Below are positions 8,149 to 17,453 of a DNA stretch of 64,000 nt, piece after piece; the first letter of the stretch is position 1; every line of letters begins with the position of its first letter. Below the pieces are notes generated by a model. The model did no database searches, was not told the DNA's origin, and worked only from the letters and a program-made list of their open reading frames with translations. The stretch comes from an uncultured Erythrobacter sp. GTDB taxonomy: Bacteria; Pseudomonadota; Alphaproteobacteria; Sphingomonadales; Sphingomonadaceae. Where the stretch lies: the NCBI GenBank assembly GCA_947502305.1, contig CANMZA010000001.1, forward strand, positions 1,302,001 through 1,366,000, written 5' to 3'. The translations under genes were made by a program, and so were the position numbers.

Positions 8149-9453
8149 CTATTCCAGACCAGCAAATGCCTGAGCCAAATCGGCCTTGATATCGTCGATA
8201 TGTTCAATCCCGACAGAGATGCGGATCACATCTGGCCCGGCCCCAGCGGCAATCAATTCGTCGCCCTCTAACTGGCTGTGCGTGGTCGATGCCGGGTGGA
8301 TAATCAGCGAACGCGTATCGCCGATATTCGCCAGATGGCTGAACAATTTGACGTTTGAAACCAGCGCCTTGCCCGCTTCAAATCCGCCTTTCAGCCCAAA
8401 GGTGAACACCGCCCCGCCGCGCCCGCCAAGGTATTTTTGAGCATGGGCGTGATAGGGATTATCGGGCAGCCCGGCATAGCTGACCCATTCCACCGCGTCC
8501 TGATCCTGCAACCACTGCGCCAGAGCCAGCGCATTGTCGCAATGCCGCTCCATCCGCAAATACAGTGTCTCCATCCCCGTAAGCGCCAAAAATGCATTCA
8601 TCGGGGCCATGGCCGGGCCAAGATCGCGCAGGCCCAATACGCGGCAGGCAATGATAAACGCAATCGGCCCAATCGGCGCCAGCGCATCGACCAACACCGC
8701 GCCGTGATACGAACCATTGGGTTGTGTGAGCGAGGGGTATTTGTGCCCTTGCGCCTTCCAATCAAACTTGCCGCTATCGACGATCACACCGCCCACCGCA
8801 TTGCCGTGGCCGTTCAGGAATTTGGTGGTGGAATGGACGATAAGATCGGCGCCGTGATCAAAAGGTTTACAAAGCGCGGGCGATGCCATCGTGTTGTCCA
8901 CCATCAGCGGCACGCCGCCGGCATGGGCAATATCCGCAATCGCGGCAATATCGCTGACCACACCGCCGGGATTGGCGAGGCTTTCAATGAACACGACGCG
9001 GGTTTTGTCATCCATTGCCGCGCGGACATTTTCCGGATCATCGGCATCGACAAAACGCGTTTCCCAACCGAATTTCTTAAACGCCTCGCCCAATTGATTG
9101 AGCGACCCGCCATAGAGTTTTTTGGCCGCGACGATGTTGCACCCCGGCTCCATCAAGGTGTGGAAAGCGATCAATTGCGCCGCATGGCCCGATGCCACGC
9201 CCAAGGCTCCGACGCCGCCTTCCAATGCCGCGACTTTCTTTTCCAGCGCATCATTTGTGGGGTTCATGATCCGGGTGTAAATATTCCCAAATTCCGCGAG
9301 CGAAAACAGGTTCGCCGCATGTTCGGGGCTGTCAAAGACATAAGAGCTGGTCTGATAAATCGGCGTGATCCGCGCATTGGTGGTCGGATCAGGGGCGCAT
9401 CCGGCATGAACGGACAATGTTTCTGGGCGTGTTTCGGGCGGGAGATCGGTCAT
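8149..9453 (-). CDS. metY: O-acetylhomoserine sulfhydrylase/aminocarboxypropyltransferase
   Basis: PLP enzyme that makes homocysteine from O-acetyl-L-homoserine and sulfide (direct sulfhydrylation in methionine synthesis). 434 residues, the usual MetY length and longer than MetB/MetZ. The N-terminal SVHAG, the YTRIMNPTNDALEKK segment, the cofactor region MVDNTMASPALCKPFDHGAD and the Schiff-base lysine in HSTTKFLNGHG (about residue 210) are present. The ATG at 9453 has AAGGA six bases upstream. It heads the operon with the DUF3445 and LprI genes. The upstream region carries an inverted repeat (9487-9525) but no SAM-II riboswitch that I can match. Confidence 0.93.
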   Translation of the reverse strand: MTDLPPETRPETLSVHAGCAPDPTTNARITPIYQTSSYVFDSPEHAANLFSLAEFGNIYTRIMNPTNDALEKKVAALEGGVGALGVASGHAAQLIAFHTLMEPGCNIVAAKKLYGGSLNQLGEAFKKFGWETRFVDADDPENVRAAMDDKTRVVFIESLANPGGVVSDIAAIADIAHAGGVPLMVDNTMASPALCKPFDHGADLIVHSTTKFLNGHGNAVGGVIVDSGKFDWKAQGHKYPSLTQPNGSYHGAVLVDALAPIGPIAFIIACRVLGLRDLGPAMAPMNAFLALTGMETLYLRMERHCDNALALAQWLQDQDAVEWVSYAGLPDNPYHAHAQKYLGGRGGAVFTFGLKGGFEAGKALVSNVKLFSHLANIGDTRSLIIHPASTTHSQLEGDELIAAGAGPDVIRISVGIEHIDDIKADLAQAFAGLE

Positions 9454-9486
9454 GGGATGTCCTTATGGAATTTTGTATCTTTGCGC

Positions 9487-9525
9487 GCAGGCTATTCGGC
9501 AGAATCTGACTTTTATCAAGCCTGC
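9487..9525 (-). promoter_or_regulatory. inverted repeat upstream of metY
   Basis: GCAGGCT (9487-9493) and AGCCTGC (9519-9525) are perfect inverted arms separated by 25 bases. On the minus strand the interval contains TTGATAAAAGTCAGATTCTG and an alternative pairing GGCAG/CTGCC. It lies 34-72 bases before the metY start, so it could be an operator or a leader hairpin for sulfur control. It does not fit the SAM-II consensus that I know. Confidence 0.4.
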
Positions 9526-9575
9526 CGCGATGCAATCCAAGGCAGCGGAGCAATCAGCACCCAACTAGCGCGCAA

Positions 9576-10478
9576 TTAGCGCCCGCTTTGTTCGCATCGC
9601 AATGTGAAGCCAAATTCTTCAAGCCAATCCGCCTCGGTCGGGGACAGGAATTGCAACGCCTCGGGCAGCAATCCGTGCAGGCTGGTGGCGTGGACCAAAT
9701 CTTCGCGGCGATCAGAGAAACACCATTTTTGCGCCGGCTCCATCGCGTCCACAACGCGCATTATGCCGCTTTCGGTCGCCCCGCCTTCATCCGCCAGTGA
9801 CAAATAGAGCGGCGGTCGCGTCTGGTTTTCTGCCTGGTCTTCTGCCTGGTCTCCTGCACGTTCCACACGCACAGAAAGCGTTTCGAAATCCCATTGCAGG
9901 CTCGGCGAAATCGCGGCGTATCCATCGAAAGCAGGCGCGGCGTCCAACCACGTTTCGAGCACAAAATGCCCCGCCGCGCTCTCTCCAACCAGATAATCGG
10001 TCCCGTTCACACGGTAACGCCCCTCAATCGTGCTGGTGACTTTGGTGATCAGCCATTCGCGAAACGCCAAAGCATCCCCAGCCGTGGGATAACGCGCCGC
10101 CTCTGCCGGGTCGCGCGTTTCGGGGAGCAATTCGCGCTGACGGTCCTTTGTCTCAACACCGACCAAGATCACCGCGTGACTGCGGCCCCATAGACGGTTC
10201 CAATTGGCGATCCCGGCGCCCATCAACAGATCCTGAGACAGGCCGCCATCCAGCATATAGACAACGGGCCACGTGCCCTGCGGCTCTTCATAATAGCCAG
10301 GCGGCAGGATGACGTTGATCTCACGCGGCTCGTCCAGAATGGTGAGCGTGATGGTCTCGCCAAGTGTCAGCGGTGCAAATTCTGGTTCGGCATTCTGCGC
10401 CGGTTCGGGCGCTTGGTCCGCTTCAGCCTGAGCGGCCAAAATACTGGCAGCCGCAGCTGCAATTACGGAGATGCTCAC
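9576..10478 (-). CDS. secreted alpha/beta hydrolase, esterase (PF00756-like)
   Basis: 300 residues. An N-terminal signal-like segment (about 1-16) and a polar linker precede an alpha/beta-hydrolase fold. The segment [26 protein letters not shown] (described here by its key PPGY and YMLDGG motifs) resembles esterase-D/IroE-like enzymes. The nucleophile elbow is GESAAG near residue 167, and a late His (VHATSLHGL) is a catalytic candidate. A repeated DQAEDQAEN-type insertion sits near residues 210-220. Substrate unknown; siderophore or peptide esters are known for relatives. The ATG overlaps the bioB stop (ATGA), so it is the last gene of the mutase-bioB operon. Confidence 0.78.
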   Translation of the reverse strand: MSISVIAAAAASILAAQAEADQAPEPAQNAEPEFAPLTLGETITLTILDEPREINVILPPGYYEEPQGTWPVVYMLDGGLSQDLLMGAGIANWNRLWGRSHAVILVGVETKDRQRELLPETRDPAEAARYPTAGDALAFREWLITKVTSTIEGRYRVNGTDYLVGESAAGHFVLETWLDAAPAFDGYAAISPSLQWDFETLSVRVERAGDQAEDQAENQTRPPLYLSLADEGGATESGIMRVVDAMEPAQKWCFSDRREDLVHATSLHGLLPEALQFLSPTEADWLEEFGFTLRCEQSGR

Positions 10479-11485
10479 TCGGCTGGCTCACGGATTTTTT
10501 GCGCCGCCAAGGGTTCCTCACCTTTGAGCGCCGTCAGCCCCAATTTCGCCATCAAGGCCCCATCGCTGTCATCACCGGCATTCGGCGCGGTCAGCAATTT
10601 GTCGCCGGTGAAAATCGAATTGGCCCCGGCCATAAAGCACAAGGCCTGCGCCGCTTCGCTCATGCTTTCGCGCCCCGCGCTCAATCGCACCATGCTCATC
10701 GGCATGGTGATGCGCGCGGCCGCGACTGTGCGCACAAATTCGATATCGTCGATCTTTGCCATCGGCGTATCGGCCAGCATATCGCCCAATACGGTGCCTT
10801 TTACCGGCACCAATGCGTTGACCGGCACGCTTTCAGGATGCGCCTCCAACGTCGCCAGAGTGTGGATGAAGCCGACGCGGTCCTCGCGCGTTTCGCCCAT
10901 GCCGACAATGCCGCCGCTGCACACATTGATGCCAGATTTGCGGACATGATCCAGCGTGTCGAGACGGCATTGGAAATCGCGAGTGGAGATCACCCGCTCA
11001 TAATATTCAGGGCTGCTGTCGATATTGTGGTTGTAATAATCGAGCCCCGCTTCGGCGAGCATGTCGGCCTGATGCGGCTCTAACATGCCGAGCGTCATGC
11101 AGGTTTCCAGCCCCATATCCGCCACGCCTTTCACGATCTCTACAATCGCGGGCATGTCGCGGTCTTTCGGATTGCGCCACGCCGCGCCCATGCAGAAACG
11201 CTGGCTGCCCGCATCCTTTGCCTGCGCCGCGCGTTGCAGAACGGCTTGCACATCCATCAGTTTGGTCGCTTCGACGCCGCTATCGGCCTTCACCGACTGC
11301 GAGCAATATCCGCAATCCTCCGGGCAGCCGCCGGTCTTGATCGACAGCAAGGTGCACAGCTGGATCTGCTCCGGCGGATGGTTTTCGCGGTGAACGCTGG
11401 CCGCTTGGAACAGCAGTTCTGTGAAGGGCAGGTCGAAGAGGGACGCGATTTCCTCGCGGGTCCAGTCGGTGCGAATTTGGGTCAT
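10475..11485 (-). CDS. bioB: biotin synthase
   Basis: Radical-SAM enzyme that inserts sulfur into dethiobiotin. 336 residues. The radical-SAM cluster motif is CPEDCGYC at about residues 54-61. The second cluster ligands (Cys in [37 protein letters not shown]) and the late Arg in MVRLSAGRE are all present. No other bio gene is in the window. It sits between the methylmalonyl-CoA mutase gene and an esterase gene within the cluster of the biotin-dependent propionyl-CoA carboxylase, so cofactor supply and carboxylase use are grouped. Its start overlaps the stop of the upstream 75-codon gene. Confidence 0.97.
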   Translation of the reverse strand: MTQIRTDWTREEIASLFDLPFTELLFQAASVHRENHPPEQIQLCTLLSIKTGGCPEDCGYCSQSVKADSGVEATKLMDVQAVLQRAAQAKDAGSQRFCMGAAWRNPKDRDMPAIVEIVKGVADMGLETCMTLGMLEPHQADMLAEAGLDYYNHNIDSSPEYYERVISTRDFQCRLDTLDHVRKSGINVCSGGIVGMGETREDRVGFIHTLATLEAHPESVPVNALVPVKGTVLGDMLADTPMAKIDDIEFVRTVAAARITMPMSMVRLSAGRESMSEAAQALCFMAGANSIFTGDKLLTAPNAGDDSDGALMAKLGLTALKGEEPLAAQKIREPAE

Positions 11486-11709
11486 TCTAAGTCTCGCTTA
11501 AAATATCGAATAAGAAGTACGCCGCCTCCGATAGATGCCAAGATCGATCCGGGAAACAGCAACAGCTTCAGGTGTTTTGGCGGATACGGCGGATCAGATG
11601 GATAGGCATAGACAAAAGCGCCCATGCAAAAGAAGAATGCAGCGGCAACATAGAACACGCAGCCCATCTTTTGCCAGACCATCAGACCCGGCCGGTCGCT
11701 AAAACTCAC
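11482..11709 (-). CDS. small two-helix membrane protein between scpA and bioB
   Basis: 75 residues, two hydrophobic helices (about 14-34, [20 protein letters not shown], and about 47-65) joined by a proline-rich loop [10 protein letters not shown], and a basic C-terminus. The start is GTG at 11709, overlapping the mutase TGA, with GAGG about 5 bases upstream; the stop overlaps the bioB ATG. Its base composition is visibly less G+C-rich than the enzymes on each side. No family recognised. The double overlap makes it an obligate member of the operon, but its role is unknown. Confidence 0.7.
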   Translation of the reverse strand: MSFSDRPGLMVWQKMGCVFYVAAAFFFCMGAFVYAYPSDPPYPPKHLKLLLFPGSILASIGGGVLLIRYFKRDLE

Positions 11710-13952
11710 TCCGCCTCATCCAGACCTTCTCCAAGAGGCGGCATATTGTGGCCAAGCAGCGTCAAAATATCCGCCGCGCATTCGACCACATTCGAACCCG
11801 GGCCGTAAATCCCCTGCACACCAGCATCGCGGAGAAATTCATAATCCGACGCCGGGATCACCCCGCCTGCCGTTACCTTGATATCGCCCCGGCCAGCCTC
11901 TTTCAGCAAGCGGATCAATTCGGGGATCAACGTCTTGTGACCCGCCGCCAAAGACGATGCGCCGATTACGTCCACATCTTTGCGCAAAGCCATGTCGCGC
12001 GTTTCTTCGGGCGTTTGGAATAGCGGGCCTGAGACAACCTCAAAACCCATATCCGAAAACGCGGATGCGATCACATTCGCGCCCCGGTCGTGGCCGTCTT
12101 GGCCCATTTTTGCGACCATGATGCGCGGTTTGCGGCCCAATCGCCGCTCCACGGCGTCAACGCCGCCGGTGACCTGTGCCCAGCGTTTGTCGAATTCATA
12201 CGCGCTTTTATAAACGCCGCTGACGGGTTGAGGCGTGGCATCGTGGCGGCCAAACACCGCGCCCATCGCTTCGGAAATTTCGCCCAAAGTCGCATCATGG
12301 CGCGCCGCATCCACTGCGCGGGCGAGCAGGTTTACATCCGCCTGCTTCTCCAATTCTGCGATCTTCGACGGGGGCAGCGGGACGCCGTTTTCGTCGCGGC
12401 CTGTGGCAATCGCTTCGCGGTGCGTCGCCGGGTTCGCCGCCGCCGCTTCGGTCAGAGCCTTCAGCGCCGCCTGACACGCCGCCTCGTCACGGCCCGCGCG
12501 CACCTGCGCAATCCGTTCGATCTGGCTTTTGCGCACCGCCGCATTGTCGATATCAAGCGTTTCGATCGGGTCTTCTTTATCTTTTCGGTATTTGTTGACG
12601 CCGACGATCACCGTATCGCCTTTATCGACGCTGGTCTGCTTCTCCGCCGCCGCGCGTTCAATCGCGGCTTTCGGTGCGCCGGTATCGACATAAGCAGTCA
12701 TCCCGCCCGCCTCATCGACCTGAGCGATCAATTTCTCGGCCTCTTCGACCAAAGTCGCCGTCAGCGCCTCAATATAATGCGACCCGCCCAACGGATCGAC
12801 GACATTGGTGATGCCGCTTTCCTCTTGCAAAACCAATTGCGTGTTGCGCGCGATCCGGGCGGAAAAATCGGTCGGCAATGCGATGGCTTCGTCCAAAGCA
12901 TTGGTGTGCAAGGATTGCGTCCCGCCCAATGTCGCGGCCATCGCCTCAATCGTGGTGCGCATGACGTTGTTATAAGGGTCTTGTTCCTGCAGCGAGACGC
13001 CAGAGGTCTGGCAATGCGTGCGCAGCATTTTAGACCGGTCCGATTGCGCCCCCAAACCGTCCATCACATTATACCACAAGGTCCGCGCGGCGCGCAGCTT
13101 GGCGATCTCCATGAAAAAATTCATGCCGATGCCGAAAAAGAAAGAGAGCCGCCCGGCAAATGCGTCAATATCGAGGCCGGTCGCCATCGCGCGCTGCACA
13201 TATTCTTTGCCGTCCGCGATGGTGAAGGCCAGTTCCTGCACCGCCGTCGCCCCGGCTTCGTGCATGTGATAGCCGCTGATCGAAATGCTGTTGAATTTCG
13301 GCATGTTGGCCGATGTATAAGCGATAATGTCGCTGACGATCCGCATGCTGGGTTCGGGCGGATAGATATAGGTGTTGCGCACCATGAATTCTTTGAGAAT
13401 GTCGTTCTGGATCGTGCCCGACAATTTCTCTGGCCCGACGCCCTGACGTTCGCCTGCGACGATGTAAAACGCAAGAATTGGGATCACTGCGCCGTTCATC
13501 GTCATGGAAACAGACATCGTGTCGAGCGGGATTTGATCGAACAGGATCTGCATATCGGCGACCGTGTCAATCGCCACGCCGGCCTTGCCAACATCGCCGG
13601 TTACGCGGGCGTGATCGCTGTCATATCCCCGGTGGGTGGCAAGGTCGAACGCGACCGACAACCCCTTTTGCCCCATCGCCAGATTGCGGCGATAAAAGGC
13701 GTTGGATTCCTCTGCGGTGGAAAATCCCGCATATTGCCGAATGGTCCACGGACGCCCGGCATACATGCTGGCCTTCACCCCGCGCGTGAACGGGCCAAAT
13801 CCGGGCAGGCCGGGGTCGAAATCCGCGTGATCTTCCGCCGTATAAAGCGGCTTAATCGCAAAGCCCTCTGGCGTTTCCCAAGTGAGATCACGGCCCCGCG
13901 ATTCTTTATCGGCAAGGGTTTTCCAGTCGGCGGGCGTTGGTTTTTGAGTCAT
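11706..13952 (-). CDS. scpA: methylmalonyl-CoA mutase, large (B12-binding) subunit
   Basis: Isomerises (R)-methylmalonyl-CoA to succinyl-CoA with adenosylcobalamin. 748 residues. The N-terminal TIM barrel contains the [10 protein letters not shown] and [17 protein letters not shown] segments. The C-terminal cobalamin-binding domain has [12 protein letters not shown], the DxHxxG lower-ligand motif with His near residue 620, and GGVIPASDY. The ATG at 13952 with AGAGG upstream is preferred to a TTG at 13970. No MutA-like small subunit or MeaB chaperone gene lies in the window, so it probably acts as a homodimeric MutB/Sbm-type enzyme. It is in the pathway order pccB-epimerase-mutase on the same strand. 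Confidence 0.95.
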   Translation of the reverse strand: MTQKPTPADWKTLADKESRGRDLTWETPEGFAIKPLYTAEDHADFDPGLPGFGPFTRGVKASMYAGRPWTIRQYAGFSTAEESNAFYRRNLAMGQKGLSVAFDLATHRGYDSDHARVTGDVGKAGVAIDTVADMQILFDQIPLDTMSVSMTMNGAVIPILAFYIVAGERQGVGPEKLSGTIQNDILKEFMVRNTYIYPPEPSMRIVSDIIAYTSANMPKFNSISISGYHMHEAGATAVQELAFTIADGKEYVQRAMATGLDIDAFAGRLSFFFGIGMNFFMEIAKLRAARTLWYNVMDGLGAQSDRSKMLRTHCQTSGVSLQEQDPYNNVMRTTIEAMAATLGGTQSLHTNALDEAIALPTDFSARIARNTQLVLQEESGITNVVDPLGGSHYIEALTATLVEEAEKLIAQVDEAGGMTAYVDTGAPKAAIERAAAEKQTSVDKGDTVIVGVNKYRKDKEDPIETLDIDNAAVRKSQIERIAQVRAGRDEAACQAALKALTEAAAANPATHREAIATGRDENGVPLPPSKIAELEKQADVNLLARAVDAARHDATLGEISEAMGAVFGRHDATPQPVSGVYKSAYEFDKRWAQVTGGVDAVERRLGRKPRIMVAKMGQDGHDRGANVIASAFSDMGFEVVSGPLFQTPEETRDMALRKDVDVIGASSLAAGHKTLIPELIRLLKEAGRGDIKVTAGGVIPASDYEFLRDAGVQGIYGPGSNVVECAADILTLLGHNMPPLGEGLDEAE

Positions 13953-14021
13953 GAGCGCCTCTAAGCACAATCGGTTGGCGAACGAAACCTAGCAAGCTTG
14001 ATGGGACGCGCGCCTATCCGC

Positions 14022-14456
14022 TCAATGACCTTTCGGCGTTTCCATAATCTCGGTCAGCATGCCCTGCATGTCTTTGGGGTGCAGGAAGAATATCGGCGTG
14101 CCATGCGCACCGATGCGCGTCGGGCCAAGGATGCGTTTGCCCATGGCTTCAAATTCTGCGCGCGCCGCGTCAATATCGGGAACCTCGAAACAAACGTGAT
14201 GCTGACCGCCCGCCGGGTTCTTGGCGAGGAAACCGTTTATGGGTGAGCTGTCGTCATAGGGTTCGATCAGTTCGATTTGGGTGCCGTTTATGCCCGTATC
14301 CGTAGGCGTATCGACGAAGCAGACTTTGACGCCTTGTTCGGGCAGGTCAAACGGCTCGGTGACATGCGCCGCGCCCATCACATCGCGGTAATGCGCGATG
14401 GAATCCGCGATGGACGGGGTTGCGACACCGATGTGATTAAGTCTGCCTAGTTTCAA
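14022..14456 (-). CDS. mce: methylmalonyl-CoA epimerase
   Basis: Interconverts (S)- and (R)-methylmalonyl-CoA between the carboxylase and the mutase. 144 residues of the vicinal-oxygen-chelate/glyoxalase fold. It opens LNHIGVATPSI, where the His is a metal ligand. The strand QIELIEPYDDSSPI, the second metal His in GGQHHVCFEVPDID and the final Glu in GMLTEIME follow the family pattern. The start is TTG at 14456: AGGAG sits 7 bases before it and the protein begins (M)KLGRLNHIG; a GTG further upstream (14519) would add 21 non-homologous residues. It overlaps the preceding membrane-protein gene by 20 bp. Confidence 0.93.
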   Translation of the reverse strand: MKLGRLNHIGVATPSIADSIAHYRDVMGAAHVTEPFDLPEQGVKVCFVDTPTDTGINGTQIELIEPYDDSSPINGFLAKNPAGGQHHVCFEVPDIDAARAEFEAMGKRILGPTRIGAHGTPIFFLHPKDMQGMLTEIMETPKGH

Positions 14457-14826
14457 CGCCCATCTCCTGTTCAATCTTCGCGGCGGCACTATCAGCAGCG
14501 ACGAAAAATGCACCCCCAAACGCGGCCACCCATGCGCCTAGCCAAATCATCAGCGCCACATGACGCCATTTGAGCCGCCCTAGAAAGGCGGCGATAATCG
14601 GCTCTACCGCAAGCAGCGCGCCCAGACCCACAAAAACCCAGCCCACGATCCGCATTTCACCGGGCATTTGGGGCGACGGTGTCACATAAAACCGAGAGAA
14701 AAAAATTTCAGAATAGGGATCAAATTGCGGCGCCTGATACCATGCAATCGCGACCAGCACGGGCAGACCGATTGCGCCGAAAAACACACCCCAAATACGG
14801 CTAAGTGGATGCTGCTTATTGTTCAA
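14437..14826 (-). CDS. hypothetical three-helix membrane protein
   Basis: About 129 residues from the TTG at 14826, which overlaps the stop of the 68-residue gene (TTGA). In-frame upstream starts (ATG at 14859, or 14898) overlap that gene more and cannot be excluded. Three hydrophobic segments are visible: RIWGVFFGAIGLPVLVAIAW, GWVFVGLGALLAVEPIIAAF and ALMIWLGAWVAAFGGAFFV. A soluble loop of about 35 residues with FDPYSEIFFSRFY separates the first two. Its end overlaps the epimerase start by 20 bp. No family recognised; it belongs to the small membrane proteins interleaved in this catabolic operon. Confidence 0.6.
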   Translation of the reverse strand: MNNKQHPLSRIWGVFFGAIGLPVLVAIAWYQAPQFDPYSEIFFSRFYVTPSPQMPGEMRIVGWVFVGLGALLAVEPIIAAFLGRLKWRHVALMIWLGAWVAAFGGAFFVAADSAAAKIEQEMGVETRQT

Positions 14827-15029
14827 AACACCAATCCCATCACAAGCGCCAAGATACATACGGTGCCGATGGCTGCAAATATCCCGATGTCGAGCCAAGC
14901 GTGGAACACGACCTGTTTGGTATCGGCATCAATGTGCCAATTTTCCGGATTGCGCCGCGCGCTGATCGCCATAGAGACGCAATAGAGCACCATTACGAAA
15001 ATGGCCGAAGAGAAGATCGCACCGAACAT
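14823..15029 (-). CDS. small two-helix membrane protein
   Basis: 68 residues from the ATG at 15029. Two hydrophobic helices (about 2-22, FGAIFSSAIFVMVLYCVSM, and about 45-66, WLDIGIFAAIGTVCILAL) flank a polar loop SARRNPENWHIDADTKQ. The basic residues of the loop suggest it is cytoplasmic. The stop overlaps the TTG start proposed for the next gene. It lies 72 bp after pccB on the same strand. No family recognised. Confidence 0.6.
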   Translation of the reverse strand: MFGAIFSSAIFVMVLYCVSMAISARRNPENWHIDADTKQVVFHAWLDIGIFAAIGTVCILALVMGLVF

Positions 15030-15101
15030 TGATATACAATGGTCGTCGAAGCCTAAAGAATTTGCAATGTCACGGCTGGATCATAAGGCAATACCTCCGC
15101 C

Positions 15102-16634
15102 CTACAACGGAATATTGTCGTGCTTCTTCCAAGGGTTCTCGAGCACCTTGGTCCGCAGCTTCCGCAAGCCAAGCGCAATCCGCCGCCGTGTGTTTCGGGG
15201 GTGGATCACTTCGTCGATATAGCCGCGTGATGCCGCCACGAAGGGGTTGGCGAAGCGGTCTTCATATTCCTTGGTTTTCTCGGCGATTTTCTCCGCATCG
15301 CCGCGATCCTTACGGAAGATAATCTCCACCGCGCCCTTCGCGCCCATCACCGCGATTTCTGCGGTTGGCCACGCATAATTCAAATCGCCGCGCAAATGCT
15401 TCGACGCCATGACGTCATAGGCCCCGCCATACGCTTTGCGGGTGATGATTGTGATTTTGGGCACGGTCGCCTCTGCATAAGCGAACAGCAATTTCGCGCC
15501 GTGTTTGATGATGCCGCCCAATTCTTGGGACGTGCCGGGCAAGAAGCCGGGAACATCGACCAAGGTCACAATCGGTATCTCAAACGCATCGCAGAACCGC
15601 ACGAACCGCGCCGCTTTCTTCGATGAATTGATGTCGAGCACACCGGCCAGCACCATCGGCTGGTTCGCGACGACGCCAACACTGCGCCCTTCTACCCGGC
15701 CAAATCCGCAAATGATGTTCGCGGCATGGGCGGGCTGAATCTCGAAGAAATCGCCATCATCCAGAACTTTAGAGATCACCTCATGCATATCATAAGGTTG
15801 GTTCGCATTGTCTGGGATCAACGTGTCGAGGCTGGCTTCCTCACGGTCCCACGGGTCATTGGTGGGGACGACAGGCGGGTCTTCGCGGTTTGACAGCGGC
15901 AGGTAATCGTAAAAACGCCGGGTCGCGAGCAATGTCTCAATGTCATTCTCAAACGCAATATCGGCCACGCTTGTCTTGGTCGAATGGGTGATCGCGCCGC
16001 CCAATTCTTCCTGCGTCACTTCTTCGTTGGTGACGGTTTTTACAACCTCTGGCCCGGTGACAAACATGTAGGAGGAATCTTTCACCATGAAGATGAAATC
16101 GGTCATTGCGGGGGAGTACACCGCCCCGCCTGCGCACGGCCCCATAATCAGGCTGATCTGCGGGACAACGCCGCTGGCTAGTGCATTGCGCTGGAACACT
16201 TCGGCATAGCCGCCAAGGCTGGCCACGCCTTCTTGAATACGCGCGCCGCCGCTATCATTGAGGCCGATGACAGGCGCACCGATCTTCATCGCGGTGTCCA
16301 TCACCTTGCAGATTTTTTCCGCATGACGTTTGGAAAGCGAGCCGCCAAACACGGTGAAATCCTGGCTAAAAACATAGACCAAACGGCCATTGATCGTGCC
16401 CGACCCAGTGACCACACCGTCGCCGGGGATCTTCTGTTCTTCCATCCCGAAATCGACGCAATCATGCTCGACATAGGTGTCCAGCTCTTCAAAACTGCCC
16501 GCATCCAGCAGCACGTCCAGCCGTTCGCGCGCGGTCAATTTGCCTTTGGCATGCTGCGCATCAATGCGCTTTTGCCCGCCGCCCAATTTGGCGGCTTCGC
16601 GGCGGCGTTCCATTTCGGCGATATTGGCAGACAT
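15102..16634 (-). CDS. pccB: propionyl-CoA carboxylase carboxyltransferase subunit
   Basis: Transfers the carboxyl group from PccA-biotin to propionyl-CoA. 510 residues, exactly the usual PccB length. It begins with [18 protein letters not shown] and KLTARERLD. The N-domain oxyanion/CoA segments ([25 protein letters not shown]) and the C-domain segment ([13 protein letters not shown], then [10 protein letters not shown]) are intact. The C-terminus, [16 protein letters not shown], is typical. The ATG at 16634 has AAGGG upstream. The SDR gene precedes it by 87 bp and the small membrane genes and epimerase follow, so it opens the methylmalonyl-CoA section of the cluster. Confidence 0.95.
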   Translation of the reverse strand: MSANIAEMERRREAAKLGGGQKRIDAQHAKGKLTARERLDVLLDAGSFEELDTYVEHDCVDFGMEEQKIPGDGVVTGSGTINGRLVYVFSQDFTVFGGSLSKRHAEKICKVMDTAMKIGAPVIGLNDSGGARIQEGVASLGGYAEVFQRNALASGVVPQISLIMGPCAGGAVYSPAMTDFIFMVKDSSYMFVTGPEVVKTVTNEEVTQEELGGAITHSTKTSVADIAFENDIETLLATRRFYDYLPLSNREDPPVVPTNDPWDREEASLDTLIPDNANQPYDMHEVISKVLDDGDFFEIQPAHAANIICGFGRVEGRSVGVVANQPMVLAGVLDINSSKKAARFVRFCDAFEIPIVTLVDVPGFLPGTSQELGGIIKHGAKLLFAYAEATVPKITIITRKAYGGAYDVMASKHLRGDLNYAWPTAEIAVMGAKGAVEIIFRKDRGDAEKIAEKTKEYEDRFANPFVAASRGYIDEVIHPRNTRRRIALGLRKLRTKVLENPWKKHDNIPL

Positions 16635-16721
16635 TTCAGGAGGCCCTTGGCTTGTGATTACTTGCCAAGGTCGTTGCCGCACCGCCGCCGCAGCGTCAAC
16701 GTATCAAAATAGCGGTTCGGT

Positions 16722-17444
16722 TCAAAAACGCATGGTCACGCTGCGCGCCAGAGCGGGAGAAATCGCCTCAGCCACCCGCAACGCTTTGGTCATGCCGATA
16801 TTCGCTTCATCGCGGCCTTTCTCAATCGCCTCGATAATCTGCCGCGCGCATTCCTCGGGCGGCATTTTCTTCATCGGATTGCCATCATTCATCTGTGTAT
16901 CGACAACCGGCGGCAAAGCCTCAATCACCGCAATGCCTGTGTCTTTAAGCTGCTCTCGCAACGTCAAAGTGTAAAATCTGAGGCCAGATTTAGTGGCGCA
17001 ATAGACCGGCTGACGCGCGGTGGGCGCAATTGCCAGACCGCTGGTCACATTGACAATTGCGGCATTTGGCTGCGCTTTCAGCCTCTCCATCAGGCCCGTA
17101 ATCAGGCGGATCGGCGCATTAAGGTTGGTATAGATCGCAGTGTCAGCCGCGTCGGCATCCACGCTGGCTTTGCGAAAATCATGGTCCACCAATTGACCGG
17201 CATTGTTGAGGAGGACGTCAAGCGAGCGCCCTCCCCATGTTTTGATCAAGGCATCCACCCCTGCCGCGTTAGACAGGTCGGCAGGGATCACTTCAAAGCC
17301 CAGCGCCTCCATCGCGGCGATCCGCTCTGGATTGCGCCCGGTCAAGACCGCCTCTGCGCCCTTGTCCTTAAACTGCAACGCCATTTCGCGGCCAATGCCT
17401 GCCGTCCCGCCTGTCAGCAGGATCACTTTGCCCTTAATGTCCAT
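16722..17444 (-). CDS. short-chain dehydrogenase/reductase (DltE-like)
   Basis: 240 residues, classical SDR. The cofactor motif is TGGTAGIG (residues 11-18), NNAG lies near 81, and the catalytic YxxxK is YCATK near residue 148, preceded by the Ser of NVTSGLA. The TGRNPERI segment, with Arg after the second strand, suggests NADP preference. The pattern is that of the COG3967/DltE-like short chain oxidoreductases; substrate unknown. It begins 9 bp after the glutathione reductase stop and is followed by pccB, so all may be on one mRNA. Confidence 0.85.
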   Translation of the reverse strand: MDIKGKVILLTGGTAGIGREMALQFKDKGAEAVLTGRNPERIAAMEALGFEVIPADLSNAAGVDALIKTWGGRSLDVLLNNAGQLVDHDFRKASVDADAADTAIYTNLNAPIRLITGLMERLKAQPNAAIVNVTSGLAIAPTARQPVYCATKSGLRFYTLTLREQLKDTGIAVIEALPPVVDTQMNDGNPMKKMPPEECARQIIEAIEKGRDEANIGMTKALRVAEAISPALARSVTMRF

Positions 17445-17453
17445 GTCAGCGTC

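Noticed and set aside
9454-9575. SAM-II riboswitch upstream of metY
   Set aside because: The expected GATTTGA...GGCTTGCAGCC core is missing. Only an inverted repeat is present, reported separately.
12090-13964. A very long open frame (over 600 codons) on the plus strand, antisense to the methylmalonyl-CoA mutase gene
   Set aside because: It is a mirror of high-G+C codon bias. The mutase reading on the minus strand is complete with all motifs, and the antisense product resembles no protein and has no ribosome site.
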